The position numbers were made by a program, and so were the translations under genes. From assembly GCF_000015865.1 (NCBI RefSeq), contig NC_009012.1, positions 2,473,081 to 2,537,080 on the forward strand: a stretch of DNA of 64,000 nucleotides, written 5' to 3'. This DNA is from Acetivibrio thermocellus ATCC 27405 (GTDB lineage Bacteria > Bacillota > Clostridia > Acetivibrionales > Acetivibrionaceae). Positions within the stretch are counted from its first letter, which is position 1; each line of letters begins with the position of its first letter. The notes under the pieces were generated by a model. The model was not told the origin of the DNA, did no database searches, and saw nothing but the letters and a program-made list of their open reading frames with translations. Of this stretch, positions 55,684 through 64,000 are shown piece after piece.

Positions 55684-56886
55684 TTACTTTACAATTTCAA
55701 TATTGCCGTTGGTGGTTTCCGCAACAATATTTACCTTGTTTATATAATCATCATATCCGTCGCTGTCTGCCTCCACGAAATTGGAGCTCATCTGCTTGCT
55801 TATGTTGCGGTAAGTCATTTCAGGAATAAGGAGGTTGATTTCCGCATGGGTGGTCTGAGCTTTGATTTTGTATCCTCTCTTTTCCATATCGTTCATATTA
55901 ACCTTGATATCCGCAGACGATGTCTTCAAATTCATATTTATATTCGGGTCGTCATTATGGTTGTGTACATTTTCAATAAATATTCTTCCGTTCCTGGTAG
56001 AGGCATTTATGTTGGTGGTTTTTATCTGTCTAATCTCTATAACGGAGTTTACGGCGTCAATATTAATGTCCTTGCCGATAATATAACCGAAGTTAATTCG
56101 CCCGTTTTTGTTGGAAACATTAATTTTGTCGCCGTTAACGCCCATCAAGTCAACATTGCTGTTGCTGGTAACCGCTTCAAAATTCTCAGATATTGAATCC
56201 TCCACATATACCTTGCCGTTTTTGGTAACCAGGCTGATGTTCTTAACCTTAACGGACGGAAGGAATATTTCATGGGATACGCTGATGTTGCCGATTTTAT
56301 TGCACTTTAAAGTCACCTTGTTCTCTTCCCGGCTAAAATCAAGGATTTCATCAGCATTGTCAGCAGGGCTCTTTACCGTGGTCCTGATTATAACTTTATT
56401 TTCCATATGTTTTTTAACAAGAATGTGCCCGTTTATCGCCTCAATATTAAGTTCCATGTCTTCATTCACATCAGGCACTTCAAAAACCCTGTTTGTTGCC
56501 TTGTACTTTCCAAACACGTTAAAAGAATTTGTTTCCACAAAGCTGCTTATAAAATCCACAAGTTTGTCAGCCACACCTATAGTGGTATAAGCAAGGTTTT
56601 TACCCAGCTTTTCCACCTTGGAACTGAATTCATCCACCGCTCTTTCAAAGTCTTTCTGGTTGTAATTCTTCTTGAACTCTTTTTTCCATTCATTAAGCTT
56701 ATCCCTTACTTTGGATACCTCATCGGCAAAATTGGTTTTTCTTTGCTGGGCCTTAAAACCACTGCCACTGTCAGCCGTTCCCTTATCAGGGTCAATAGCC
56801 TCCAAAAGTCTTGCCGCTTCCTCGCTTGTAATTTTCCCTTCCTCCAGCATTTTAAGTATAAACATTCTTTCTTCACTAATTGACAT
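55684..56886 (-). CDS. DUF4097 family protein with N-terminal SHOCT-like helix pair
   Basis: 400 residues. Start ATG at 56886 after AGGAGGCGG. Residues 1-35 are a short helical module (MSISEERMFILKMLEEGKIT, then SEEAARLLEAI). A charged helical region follows to about 130. The rest is a right-handed beta-helix-like DUF4097 repeat with many V/I-N-x-x-x-N-G-x-I units (INVSNKNGRINFG, INASTRNGRIFIENVHN). LiaG/YvlB relatives answer cell-envelope stress. Cotranscribed with the DUF2089 regulator upstream. Confidence 0.87.
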   Translation of the reverse strand: MSISEERMFILKMLEEGKITSEEAARLLEAIDPDKGTADSGSGFKAQQRKTNFADEVSKVRDKLNEWKKEFKKNYNQKDFERAVDEFSSKVEKLGKNLAYTTIGVADKLVDFISSFVETNSFNVFGKYKATNRVFEVPDVNEDMELNIEAINGHILVKKHMENKVIIRTTVKSPADNADEILDFSREENKVTLKCNKIGNISVSHEIFLPSVKVKNISLVTKNGKVYVEDSISENFEAVTSNSNVDLMGVNGDKINVSNKNGRINFGYIIGKDINIDAVNSVIEIRQIKTTNINASTRNGRIFIENVHNHNDDPNINMNLKTSSADIKVNMNDMEKRGYKIKAQTTHAEINLLIPEMTYRNISKQMSSNFVEADSDGYDDYINKVNIVAETTNGNIEIVK

Positions 56887-57017
56887 AATGCATACCGCCT
56901 CCTCTTCGTCCCAAGCTGATATTTTCAGCTTACAAACATTGATTTCGTCCTTTTTTCCAAGCCTTGCATTTATCACTCAATTTCAAATCGGGCTTGCACA
57001 CCAGGCACTTTGAACTG

Positions 57018-57386
57018 TCAGCCTTTTAGCAATTCCAGTGCCTCATCTACGGATATTTCTCCTTCGTACAATTTATCGAGAATTTCCTTTCTGTTTGTTT
57101 CCTCAACAGGTGCTTCTTCCGACTTATGTCCTAATGCATTTGCCACATCTTCAAGTTTATTTTTAACCGTGGGATACGAAACCCCCAGTTCTTTTTCCAC
57201 TTCCTTGATGTTGCCTCTGCACTTGATAAACACATCCACAAACAACTTCTGCTCCGGCGTCAGTCTGCAAAACTTGCACAAATCAAAACGTCCCTCTATT
57301 GTTGTATTGCATTTTTCGCAGGTAATTCTTGTTATCGTGGTTTCGTTGTTGCAAACCGGGCATTTTCCAAGTGCTTCCCTACCCAT
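57018..57386 (-). CDS. DUF2089 family regulator (zinc ribbon + HTH)
   Basis: 122 residues. N-terminal zinc ribbon CPVCNNETTITRITCEKC, then a second CxxC (LCKFC), an HTH of the sigma-region-4 type (LTPEQKLFVDVFIKCRGNIK, then EVEKELGVSYPTVKNKL), and a C-terminal helix pair RKEILDKLYEGEISVDEALE. DUF2089 proteins commonly sit next to DUF4097 genes and probably control them. The C-terminal module resembles the N-terminal one of its neighbour. Confidence 0.88.
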   Translation of the reverse strand: MGREALGKCPVCNNETTITRITCEKCNTTIEGRFDLCKFCRLTPEQKLFVDVFIKCRGNIKEVEKELGVSYPTVKNKLEDVANALGHKSEEAPVEETNRKEILDKLYEGEISVDEALELLKG

Positions 57387-57830
57387 ATCATCACTCCTTA
57401 TTTTATTGATGTGGAACCTGTTTTACTTCATCATTAATTTTCTACCGTACATTTATTATATTAATACATATATTTAGTATTGTCAATCTTTTGATAAATA
57501 TTATTAATATTAAAATTAATTTTTTTAATTGAAATCGTATTTTGTTTGTTTTATTTAAATAACTATTTGAGAAAATTTATAACCTCCAATGTTTCCCGTC
57601 TACCCTATTTACTCCTTTTGCACCAATAGTACTCCTGTAATTTTACATTTTATATAAATAATGGTAGCTGTATCTTTTTATAAATCTTTTAAAATATCTT
57701 GAATTTATACAAACAACTCCTACTAAAATTTTGAGATTTTTTCTCAATTGCATTGTATTATATCCAGAAATCAGTTATAATATAAATAATGAATTACGGA
57801 ATTACAGCAATTTTTTAAGGGTGATATATT
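57387..57830. other. AT-rich divergent intergenic region
   Basis: About 440 bp with no open frame worth calling. It must hold the minus-strand promoter of the DUF2089-DUF4097 operon and the plus-strand promoter of the ATPase-RloB pair. No operator or clear consensus could be singled out by eye. Confidence 0.5.
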
Positions 57831-59129
57831 ATGCTTATAAAATATGTATTTCAAAACTTTCGTTCCTTCAAAGGCAAAAGTGAACTTAGTATGAAAGCAG
57901 GAAGACAGCGCACTTTAGATGAAAACCTTATCCGCGAAAACGGACTGCGTATTCTTCCTTCTGCTGTCATATATGGCGCAAACGCCAGCGGAAAATCAAA
58001 CATTATCATGTCCCTGGCACTAATGCGGGAAATTGTTTTATTAGGTTCTGTTGGAACTTCACACCCATATTTGAATAATTTTGAATTATATCCTTTTGTC
58101 CACAGCATTGAACAAAGTCCGATGTTGTTTGAAATTGAGTTCATAAACCAAGGAGTACATTTTCTTTACTCTTTTGAAGTCATGACCAAATCATTTGAAA
58201 AAGGAAATCGTCGAATTGTATCGGAAATGCTGTGGATAAATCACAATAATAAAATGATGCAAATTTTTGAACGAGATCTCCAGCGAATTACCATCAATAA
58301 GGATAAGAGAATACTTTCTCTTATACAGTATAACGAAAATTTATTGAAAGAATTCGAGAATAAAATCAATAAAAATCTTGACCCGACACAGCTGTTTTTG
58401 ACACATGCTTTTAAGACCATTGTCAGCAACGAAATTGCCGATAAAATAATTGATTTTTTCAAAAACAAGCTGCTTGTAATAAGCGATTTTAGTCTAAAAA
58501 AAATGAGCTTTACATATACAGAAGAAATACCGGATAAAGATTTTTTGGCATGGAACGAGACAATTGACGTTTTTGTAAAAAGTGCGGATTTTGGACCTCA
58601 GCGAATCCTGTTTAAATCTCAAAAATCAGATGACCAGCATTCTGGCGATATCCAGCTTGTTTCAATATATAAAGTTGGTAAGCACAATGTGATAATTCCT
58701 GCAGAATTGATGGAATCCAGGGGAACTTTGAAGCTTTTGGATTTTGCCATTCCCTTTGAAGGCTTGTTCATGGAGGGAGGCGTATTCGTGCTGGATGAAT
58801 TCGACGCTGCAATTCATCCTGAATTGGTCAAAGGTATAATTGCTCTTTTCAACGATCAATCGATAAATAAAAAAGGAGCTCAGCTTATTTTTACCACACA
58901 TAATCCTATTTATCTTAGTAACAAAATATTTCGACGTGATCAGATTATATTTGTTGAAAAGGACAAAGATACTTTTGAAAGTACTATTTATTCATTGGCT
59001 GATTTCGGCTCCGCTGATGTCAGAAATGACCAAAATTATCTGATTAATTATTTTAAAGGAAAATACAGTTCACTTCCGTACATCGATTTCTCCAAGCTTT
59101 TCACCAAAAAAGCAAAGGAGGATGTATAG
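57831..59129 (+). CDS. RloA/AbiLi-like AAA ATPase
   Basis: 432 residues. ABC/OLD-type AAA ATPase: YVFQNFRSFKGKSELSMKAG at the start, Walker A YGANASGKSNI, signature-like ESRGTLKLLDFA, Walker B GGVFVLDEFDAAIHPEL, switch His IFTTHNP. This layout matches the ATPase that pairs with RloB. RloA/RloB homologues include the lactococcal AbiLi/AbiLii abortive-infection pair. The stop and the next start share a base. A defence role is inferred from family and pairing. Confidence 0.85.
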   Translation: MLIKYVFQNFRSFKGKSELSMKAGRQRTLDENLIRENGLRILPSAVIYGANASGKSNIIMSLALMREIVLLGSVGTSHPYLNNFELYPFVHSIEQSPMLFEIEFINQGVHFLYSFEVMTKSFEKGNRRIVSEMLWINHNNKMMQIFERDLQRITINKDKRILSLIQYNENLLKEFENKINKNLDPTQLFLTHAFKTIVSNEIADKIIDFFKNKLLVISDFSLKKMSFTYTEEIPDKDFLAWNETIDVFVKSADFGPQRILFKSQKSDDQHSGDIQLVSIYKVGKHNVIIPAELMESRGTLKLLDFAIPFEGLFMEGGVFVLDEFDAAIHPELVKGIIALFNDQSINKKGAQLIFTTHNPIYLSNKIFRRDQIIFVEKDKDTFESTIYSLADFGSADVRNDQNYLINYFKGKYSSLPYIDFSKLFTKKAKEDV

Positions 59130-59740
59130 TGTATCGTAAAACGTACTTTTGTGTTTGTGATGGACAACAAGAAGAAATGTATTTAAAACATGTAGCTTTA
59201 TTGCTGAAAAAGTTTCTAGAGCGTGTTGTTACTTTTAACACAACAGTCGGTTCGCCTGAAAAACTGAAGAAAAACTATACAGAGTATGATAGTGCCGCTC
59301 TGTTTGACTATGATTTTAAGGACCGTCAGTTTCATCAAAATATAGTAATTTGTGATCAGCTTAATCGAAAAAACCGAAGAAAGAACGGACAAAATGTTTA
59401 TCATGCATACAGTAATGTAAATATAGATTTATGGTTTATTCTCCATAAGGAGGATTTCAACAGACCCGTTACCACAAATGATGCTTATGTTGCCGATGTA
59501 CGCAGAATCTACGGATTGAGTCAGGAAGCTGATATTAAAGAAAAAGCTAATCTCGAAAGAATACTAAGACAAATTACTCTTGAAGATGTAAAAAACGCAA
59601 TCAGGAGGGCAGAACAAATACGAGCCAGCAAATTAGAATCCGATTGCTTTAAGGTAGGCAGTACCACATGTTTTAGCAATCCCGACTTCTCTATTCATAA
59701 TTTCCTAAAAATTGTATTACAGGATTGCGGAGAATTATAA
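59129..59740 (+). CDS. RloB family protein (AbiLii-like)
   Basis: 203 residues. Start FCVCDGQQEEMYLKHV resembles the toprim-like xxxGxxEExYL motif of RloB. Then IVICDQLNRKNRRKN in the place where relatives carry an acidic DxD, and SNVNIDLWFILHKEDFNRP, the conserved SNPxFExWxLLHF block in diverged form. RloB is the presumed effector nuclease of the pair. The acidic positions are partly replaced (DQLN rather than DxD), so nuclease activity is uncertain. Confidence 0.82.
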   Translation: MYRKTYFCVCDGQQEEMYLKHVALLLKKFLERVVTFNTTVGSPEKLKKNYTEYDSAALFDYDFKDRQFHQNIVICDQLNRKNRRKNGQNVYHAYSNVNIDLWFILHKEDFNRPVTTNDAYVADVRRIYGLSQEADIKEKANLERILRQITLEDVKNAIRRAEQIRASKLESDCFKVGSTTCFSNPDFSIHNFLKIVLQDCGEL

Positions 59741-59762
59741 ATAAAAATTTTATTGCAGACTT

Positions 59763-60295
59763 TCACCCCATCCTCTTCCTTTGAATTGATAAATATTTCA
59801 ATTGATTTTCCCTAGTCATACATGCCCGTATCATTTTCTCGTCATGTTCATCCACTGCCCTGAAATATTCTCTGACAATATTCTCCGTATCCATTTTGGA
59901 CAGCCTGCTTTCCAATTGAACGCTAAAATCAATATAATCTTCAATCCATGCATTTCATTTTTTACCTGTAACATCTTCCAAACTTTTCTTATTGAAGAAA
60001 CAGGCAATAAAATCCTGCCTTCCAGTATCAACGTATGTTCCAACGTTTTCATCATTGTATTTAACAACGACACCTCTGACATCCAGTCTTGGCCTAATAA
60101 ACTCGGAAAGCGGCTATCTAAGCCTGTAAATCTCTAATACTACCACATCTTTTCCCGGATATTTGGTAAAATCAAAACCTATTTTCTTGGTCAGTTCGTT
60201 ATTATAAGCCCAGTATATCTCTACGGGATATTCCTCTACTTTGTGTTTAAGATTGTCAGGTAATTTCTCTTTTAAAGTGTTTACCTTACAATCAA
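59763..60295 (-). pseudogene. DUF4830/DUF4829-like gene with two nonsense mutations
   Basis: One minus-strand frame reads IVDCKVNTLKEKLPDNLKHK, then NNELTKKIGFDFTKYPGKDV (DUF4830-like), a TAG at 60114-60116, then RPRLDVRGVVVKYNDENVGT and FIACFFNKKSLEDVTGKK, a TGA at 59955-59957 where Trp would fit, then a DUF4829-like end (NIVREYFRAVDEHDEKMIRA). There is no start; the 5' end is lost. Both stops are single-base changes in the same frame. Confidence 0.7.
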
Positions 60296-60695
60296 CAATT
60301 CAGTTTTATTAACTTAACTTCTTAAAAAAAGTTCAATAGACATACAAATTCTCAACTTAAAAAATACATTCTTCTCGTATATGTAAGTTAAAAAGAAAAA
60401 TTTTTGGGGGTGGTGGTATGTTTATTTTTATTATTCGCAAAATTACAGGTACTTAGAGGCAAAATTGACAGGCATGCAAAAGTTTCTGTGGGACAGTAAT
60501 GAAACTCTAAATTTTAAAAAACCTTGGGGCAAAAAAGGAGTGGTTATTTGATGAAAGTAAAAAATACAAAGAAGGCTGTAAAAAAATGGTGTGCAATTTA
60601 TAATGCTCCCCATTGTCAAGACAGTTTTTTAGCTTTTCTAAGTTAGCTCTCCTTTCTTAATTTTGTATAATCTTTACAACTGTGCACTCTGTTGG

Positions 60696-60745
60696 AGGAT
60701 GTCAAGGGCGAGCGTAAGCGAGTTCATCTTGACCCTTGACATCCT
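60696..60745. terminator. hairpin in the IS3 element downstream of orfB
   Basis: AGGATGTCAAGGG (60696-60708) pairs with CCCTTGACATCCT (60733-60745), 24-nt loop. Two smaller hairpins lie between it and orfB: GGTCTG/CAGACC (60764-60781) and GGGGC...GCCCC near 60812-60829. The GTCAAGGG core also occurs in the IS30 hairpin at 40 kb. Confidence 0.6.
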
Positions 60746-60834
60746 TTGGACATATATCCTTTTGCTTTCCGGTCTGTTATGACAGACCGGCTGCCTTCCG
60801 GTGAGGACGGGGTTTGGGGCGGAGCCCCATAATT

Positions 60835-61782
60835 CTATACAACTGCCAGTAGCTGGTCATATCCTCCAAAGTAATACTCTGCCGGTGTTTTGTAATCCAA
60901 TGACTGGTGCGGTCTCCTATGGTTATAGTGCTCCACATATTCCTTTGTGATTTGTCTAAGTTGTTGTACCGTTTCGCACTCTTCAAGATAAAGTTTCTCC
61001 CACTTGTAGGAACGGAAAAATCGTTCTATCCTTTGGTTGTCTAATGCTCTTCCTTTTCCATCCATAGATATTTTGATACCGTTATTTTTTAATAGATTTA
61101 TGTAATCATCACTGGTAAACTGTGAGCCTTGATCACTGTTCATGATTTCAGGCTTGCCATATCGCTTTATGGCCTTTTGGATTGCTTCTATGACGAATGT
61201 CTTATCAAGAGTGTTTGATAGTTCAAACCCAACAATATACCGAGAATACCAGTCTATTATTGCAACCATATACATGAAACCGCGTTTCATTCGGCAATAG
61301 GTCACATCTATGGACCATACCTGATTAGGATGATCAATTTTCAAGTTTCTCAACAGATATGGATACAAATTCTTACCATGTATTCGTTTGCTGAGGTTGG
61401 GGCCAGGACAGAATCCATGTATGCCCATTTCCCTCATATAACGCCGGGTCCGTTTTCGATTGATATGAATGTGATAATCCTTGTTCAATATACTTGTCAT
61501 CCTGCGATAGCCATATTCCGGATAAGACGCGTAAATTTCATCAATGATACGCTTAATCAGGTATTCCTCCTCATTTACCGGAGCAGGCTTGTAGTAAACG
61601 CTCGTACGGTTTAAGCTCAATAATTCTGCTTGCCTTGTTATGCTGAGTTTCTTCTCATTTCTATCAATCATTTTCATGCGGTCTTCTCGGGATTTAGAGG
61701 AGGCCAGATTTTTTTTTAAGCCAGGCAACCTCATATGATAGTTGACCAATTTGCTTAAGCAGTTCGTCCTTCTCCTTTTCAT
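60835..61782 (-). CDS. IS3 family transposase OrfB (DDE integrase)
   Basis: 315 codons in the frame as given. HTH_21-like segment ITRQAELLSLNRTSVYYKPA, then the DDE core: VWSIDVTYCRM (Asp), NSDQGSQFTS (Asp), NQRIERFFRSYKWEKLY (Glu). Ends ...YYFGGYDQLLAVV. Normally made as an OrfAB fusion. It overlaps orfA by 89 bp and is joined to it through a run of nine A (T at 61709-61717). Confidence 0.94.
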   Translation of the reverse strand: MKRRRTNCLSKLVNYHMRLPGLKKNLASSKSREDRMKMIDRNEKKLSITRQAELLSLNRTSVYYKPAPVNEEEYLIKRIIDEIYASYPEYGYRRMTSILNKDYHIHINRKRTRRYMREMGIHGFCPGPNLSKRIHGKNLYPYLLRNLKIDHPNQVWSIDVTYCRMKRGFMYMVAIIDWYSRYIVGFELSNTLDKTFVIEAIQKAIKRYGKPEIMNSDQGSQFTSDDYINLLKNNGIKISMDGKGRALDNQRIERFFRSYKWEKLYLEECETVQQLRQITKEYVEHYNHRRPHQSLDYKTPAEYYFGGYDQLLAVV

Positions 61783-61987
61783 ACGACTGTTTGACCTTCT
61801 CTACTTCATCAGTTTCCTTGCTGAATACTCTGCCCGCATTGCTTATGAATTCAGTCTTCCAGCGACTTAACAGGTTTGGATGAATTCCATATTCTGCAGC
61901 AATCTCATTCAGCGTTCTTTCTCCCTTGATGACCTCAATCACTATTTTTGCTTTTTGTTCAGGTGTAAAATGTTTTCTCTTTTCCAT
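61694..61987 (-). CDS. IS3 family transposase OrfA (HTH)
   Basis: 97 residues: KRKHFTPEQKAKIVIEVIKG, then LNEIAAEYGIHPNLLSRWKTEF, the Tnp_1 HTH, and a leucine-zipper-like end (ELLKQIGQLSYEVAWLKKKS). Reading from orfA into orfB needs a +1 (or -2) shift at the nine-A run; with eight A the two would be one frame. Confidence 0.92.
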   Translation of the reverse strand: MEKRKHFTPEQKAKIVIEVIKGERTLNEIAAEYGIHPNLLSRWKTEFISNAGRVFSKETDEVEKVKQSYEKEKDELLKQIGQLSYEVAWLKKKSGLL

Positions 61988-64000
61988 AGTTCCATTCTAA
62001 CTTATTTGGGCTGTTTTGTCTGTCTTAATTTTTGGTATCATTATAATTTTCCTGACCGTCATGCTGGTCATGAGTGTCATGCCTTTACCTAAGAGTTTTG
62101 CTGCAAACCAGGTTCTGACCGTAGATTTGGCAGCAGATACAGGGGAAATTTGTTATGGTGCCATTGGTGGTCTTTATGCAATGGGTAGCCCGGGCGTACC
62201 TACAGATAACGTAATTGTTCCTTTGGGAATGAAGGCTATTTCGCAAAAGGCTCCTGACGGACTTCAACATCCTACCGGTGACGCGCTTAAGGTTGCTCCA
62301 CAGTTTATTGAAGCCGGTGGCGAATATGTTATGATAATGATGCAGGATATATACAGGAACTGGCCCTATGAAGATCTTGGTATTAATGACTATCTTGCGA
62401 AAATTGAGACAATATGCAGAAAAGTTGTTGCAGATCCATACCGTCACAAGTATGTATATGTTCCGATTAATGAGCCTGAATGGATTTGGTACAGGGGAAA
62501 TATGACTAAGTTGTGTAACGAGTGGAAAATGATGTACGATAAAATCCGCTCAATTGACCCCACGGCTAAGATTGCAGGACCTAACTATGCAGTATACAAC
62601 AGTTCGGCTTATCGTCAATTCATGACCTTCTGTAAAAACAACAATTGTTTGCCGGATATAGTGACATGGCATGAATTGGATGATGGATTCTTTTCAAACT
62701 GGTATAACCACTATAATGATTACAGGAACATTGAGAAAAGCCTCGGAATTTCGCCAAGACCGATAAACATAAACGAATATGGCAGAATCAACGTAGACGG
62801 AGGTATTCCCGGAAATCTCGTGCAATGGATAGCACGCTTTGAAAACAGCAAAGTGTATGCTTGTCTTGCCTATTGGACGACAGCAGGAACCTTGAATGAC
62901 CTTGTAACTCAGAACAATAAGGCAACCGGTGCATGGTGGCTGTATAAATGGTATGGAGAACTTACGGGACACACCGTACAGGTAACTCCGCCAAGCTTAA
63001 ACGGATCGCTTCAGGGCTTGGCTGCTCTGGACAGAAACAAAAAACAGGCCCGTGTTATTTTCGGTGGGTCACTGAGAAGCACTGACGTATTTAATACTGA
63101 TGTAGTAGTTAAAGGTTTCAATTCTCACTCCTACTTTGGAAACTCAGTTCATGTAATTGTTTGGGGAGTGGACAATACCGGTACCAATCCTTCCAGTGGG
63201 CCATACCTCGTACATGAAGGTGACTACAACATTTCCAACGGACAGATTACGGTAACTGTCAATAATATGAAAGCATTATCTGCATATCATATGATAATAA
63301 CTCCTAATACAGACCTGTCGCCCGCCAATAATAGAAATCGCTATGAAGCAGAGTATGCAAGAATTTTGGGAACAGCAACCGTTTCTCACGGCGGTCATTC
63401 CGGTTATTCCGGGACAGGCTTTGTTGAAGGATATGCCGGAAGCAATAATGCGAGCACCAATTTTGTAGTAACTGCCGAAACAGACGGATACTACAATGTA
63501 ACCTTGAGATATTCTGCCGGTCCTTACCCGGGAGCACCTAAAACCAGATATTTAAGGATGGTTGTGAACGGCGGGCTCCATAAGGATGTTGCTTGTATCC
63601 AGACTGCTAATTGGGATACATGGGAAAGCACCACTGTCAAGGTATTCTTGCAGGCAGGTATCAACCGTCTGGATTTCAAGGCTTTTGCTTCGGATGAATC
63701 AGACTGTGTAAATATAGACTATATTGATGTTGAACCCACATCCGGAACCATTAACGTTTATGAAGCCGAGGATCCTGCAAACACACTGGGTGGAGCGGCT
63801 GTAAGACAAAGAGATAATGCTGCGTCAGGCGGACAATATGTAGGCTGGATTGGCAATGGTTCTAATAATTATCTCCAATTCAACAACGTTTATGTTCCGC
63901 AGGCAGGTACATACAGGATGGTAGTTCAATTTGCAAATGCGGAAGTATTTGGTCAGCACTCTTATAACAATAATGTAGTTGACAGATATTGCAGTATTAG

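Larger units (their letters stand above)
60599..62046 (-). mobile_element. IS3-family insertion sequence
   Basis: 1448 bp. Imperfect 26-bp terminal inverted repeats at 60599-60624 and 62021-62046; both start TATAATG and end AAGACAG on the inward side. The flanking target duplication is ATT (60596-60598 and 62047-62049), or AATT if the IS is taken one base shorter at the right end. It encodes orfA and orfB on the minus strand and carries hairpins in its left 230 bp. Confidence 0.9.
60551..64000 (+). pseudogene. GH39-like secreted glycoside hydrolase, signal peptide interrupted by IS (3' end outside window)
   Basis: ATG at 60551 after AAAGGAG begins MKVKNTKKAVKKWCAI. The gene is then cut by the IS at 60599-62046 and resumes at 62050 with FLTVMLVMSVMPLPKSFAAN. 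Joined, these give a normal signal peptide cut after FAA. The catalytic barrel follows with acid/base Glu in YVPINEPEW and nucleophile Glu in NINEYGR, a clan GH-A pattern best fitting GH39. Two CBM6/35-type modules follow (RYEAEYARILGTATVSHGGH from about 63340; NVYEAEDPANTLGGAAVRQR from about 63749). A dockerin may lie beyond the edge. As arranged, no signal peptide can be made unless the IS leaves; an internal ATG at 62062 lacks a ribosome-binding site. Confidence 0.85.

Noticed and set aside
60597-62047. TTATAA at both ends of the IS3 element as a 6-bp target duplication
   Set aside because: TTATAA is its own complement and extends the inverted repeat. Treating it as target sequence leaves the GH39-like gene out of frame, while a 3- or 4-bp ATT/AATT duplication restores it.
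62085-62447. 120-codon minus-strand frame at the start of the GH39-like gene
   Set aside because: Antisense to the clear catalytic barrel containing NEP and EYG motifs.

Overview
The window comes from a thermophilic, spore-forming, cellulolytic Firmicute, almost certainly Acetivibrio (Clostridium) thermocellus. The clearest marker is an exoglucanase at 9455-11680 that I recognise as CelS/Cel48S, with its type I dockerin. Supporting it are a SigI/RsgI pair whose RsgI carries an extracellular GH10 xylanase domain (43452-46492), and a GH39-like secreted enzyme at the right edge.

Layout. 1-9300 (mostly minus strand) is housekeeping: a NUDIX protein, HflX, an SOS-controlled Y-family polymerase with a small partner, dUTPase, a large U32 peptidase-family protein, an alkaline-phosphatase-superfamily enzyme and ZapA. 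celS follows as a monocistron with a strong terminator. From about 12.5 to 31 kb the order matches the Bacillus yaa/yab region on the minus strand: ksgA, yabE-like, tatD, metG, abrB, rsmI, yabB/trmN6-like, ricT, holB, yaaR, tmk and an Orn/Lys/Arg decarboxylase. Sporulation genes (spmA, spmB), a DUF2600 protein, a ferredoxin and a putative coat protein are interleaved. 31-34 kb holds a secreted beta-propeller protein.

The right half is accessory. A BceAB/BceRS-type antimicrobial-peptide module (34.0-38.6 kb) abuts a broken ECF sigma gene and an IS30 element. A TPP riboswitch then controls a thiamine-precursor uptake operon (40.2-43.4 kb). SigI/RsgI follows, then a set of membrane and sugar-transport genes with much decay: a membrane-fusion protein split by a 10-bp tandem duplication, a MoxR ATPase fused to an unrelated membrane protein by apparent deletion, and a duplicate relic of a solute-binding protein. 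Next come a DUF2089/DUF4097 pair, an AAA ATPase + RloB pair that resembles an abortive-infection defence cassette, and a gene with two nonsense mutations. Last, an IS3-family element has inserted inside the signal peptide of the GH39-like gene. Removing the element and one target copy rebuilds an intact signal peptide in frame.

The strongest items for a second look are the IS3 disruption of the GH39-like enzyme, the RloA/RloB-like pair, the JAMM-like metalloprotease signature at the N-terminus of HflX, the DUF2600 (terpene-cyclase-like) protein that appears to lack the family's Asp motifs, the 10-bp duplication in the fusion protein, and a shared hairpin core behind two unrelated transposases. 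No tRNA, rRNA or CRISPR array was seen.
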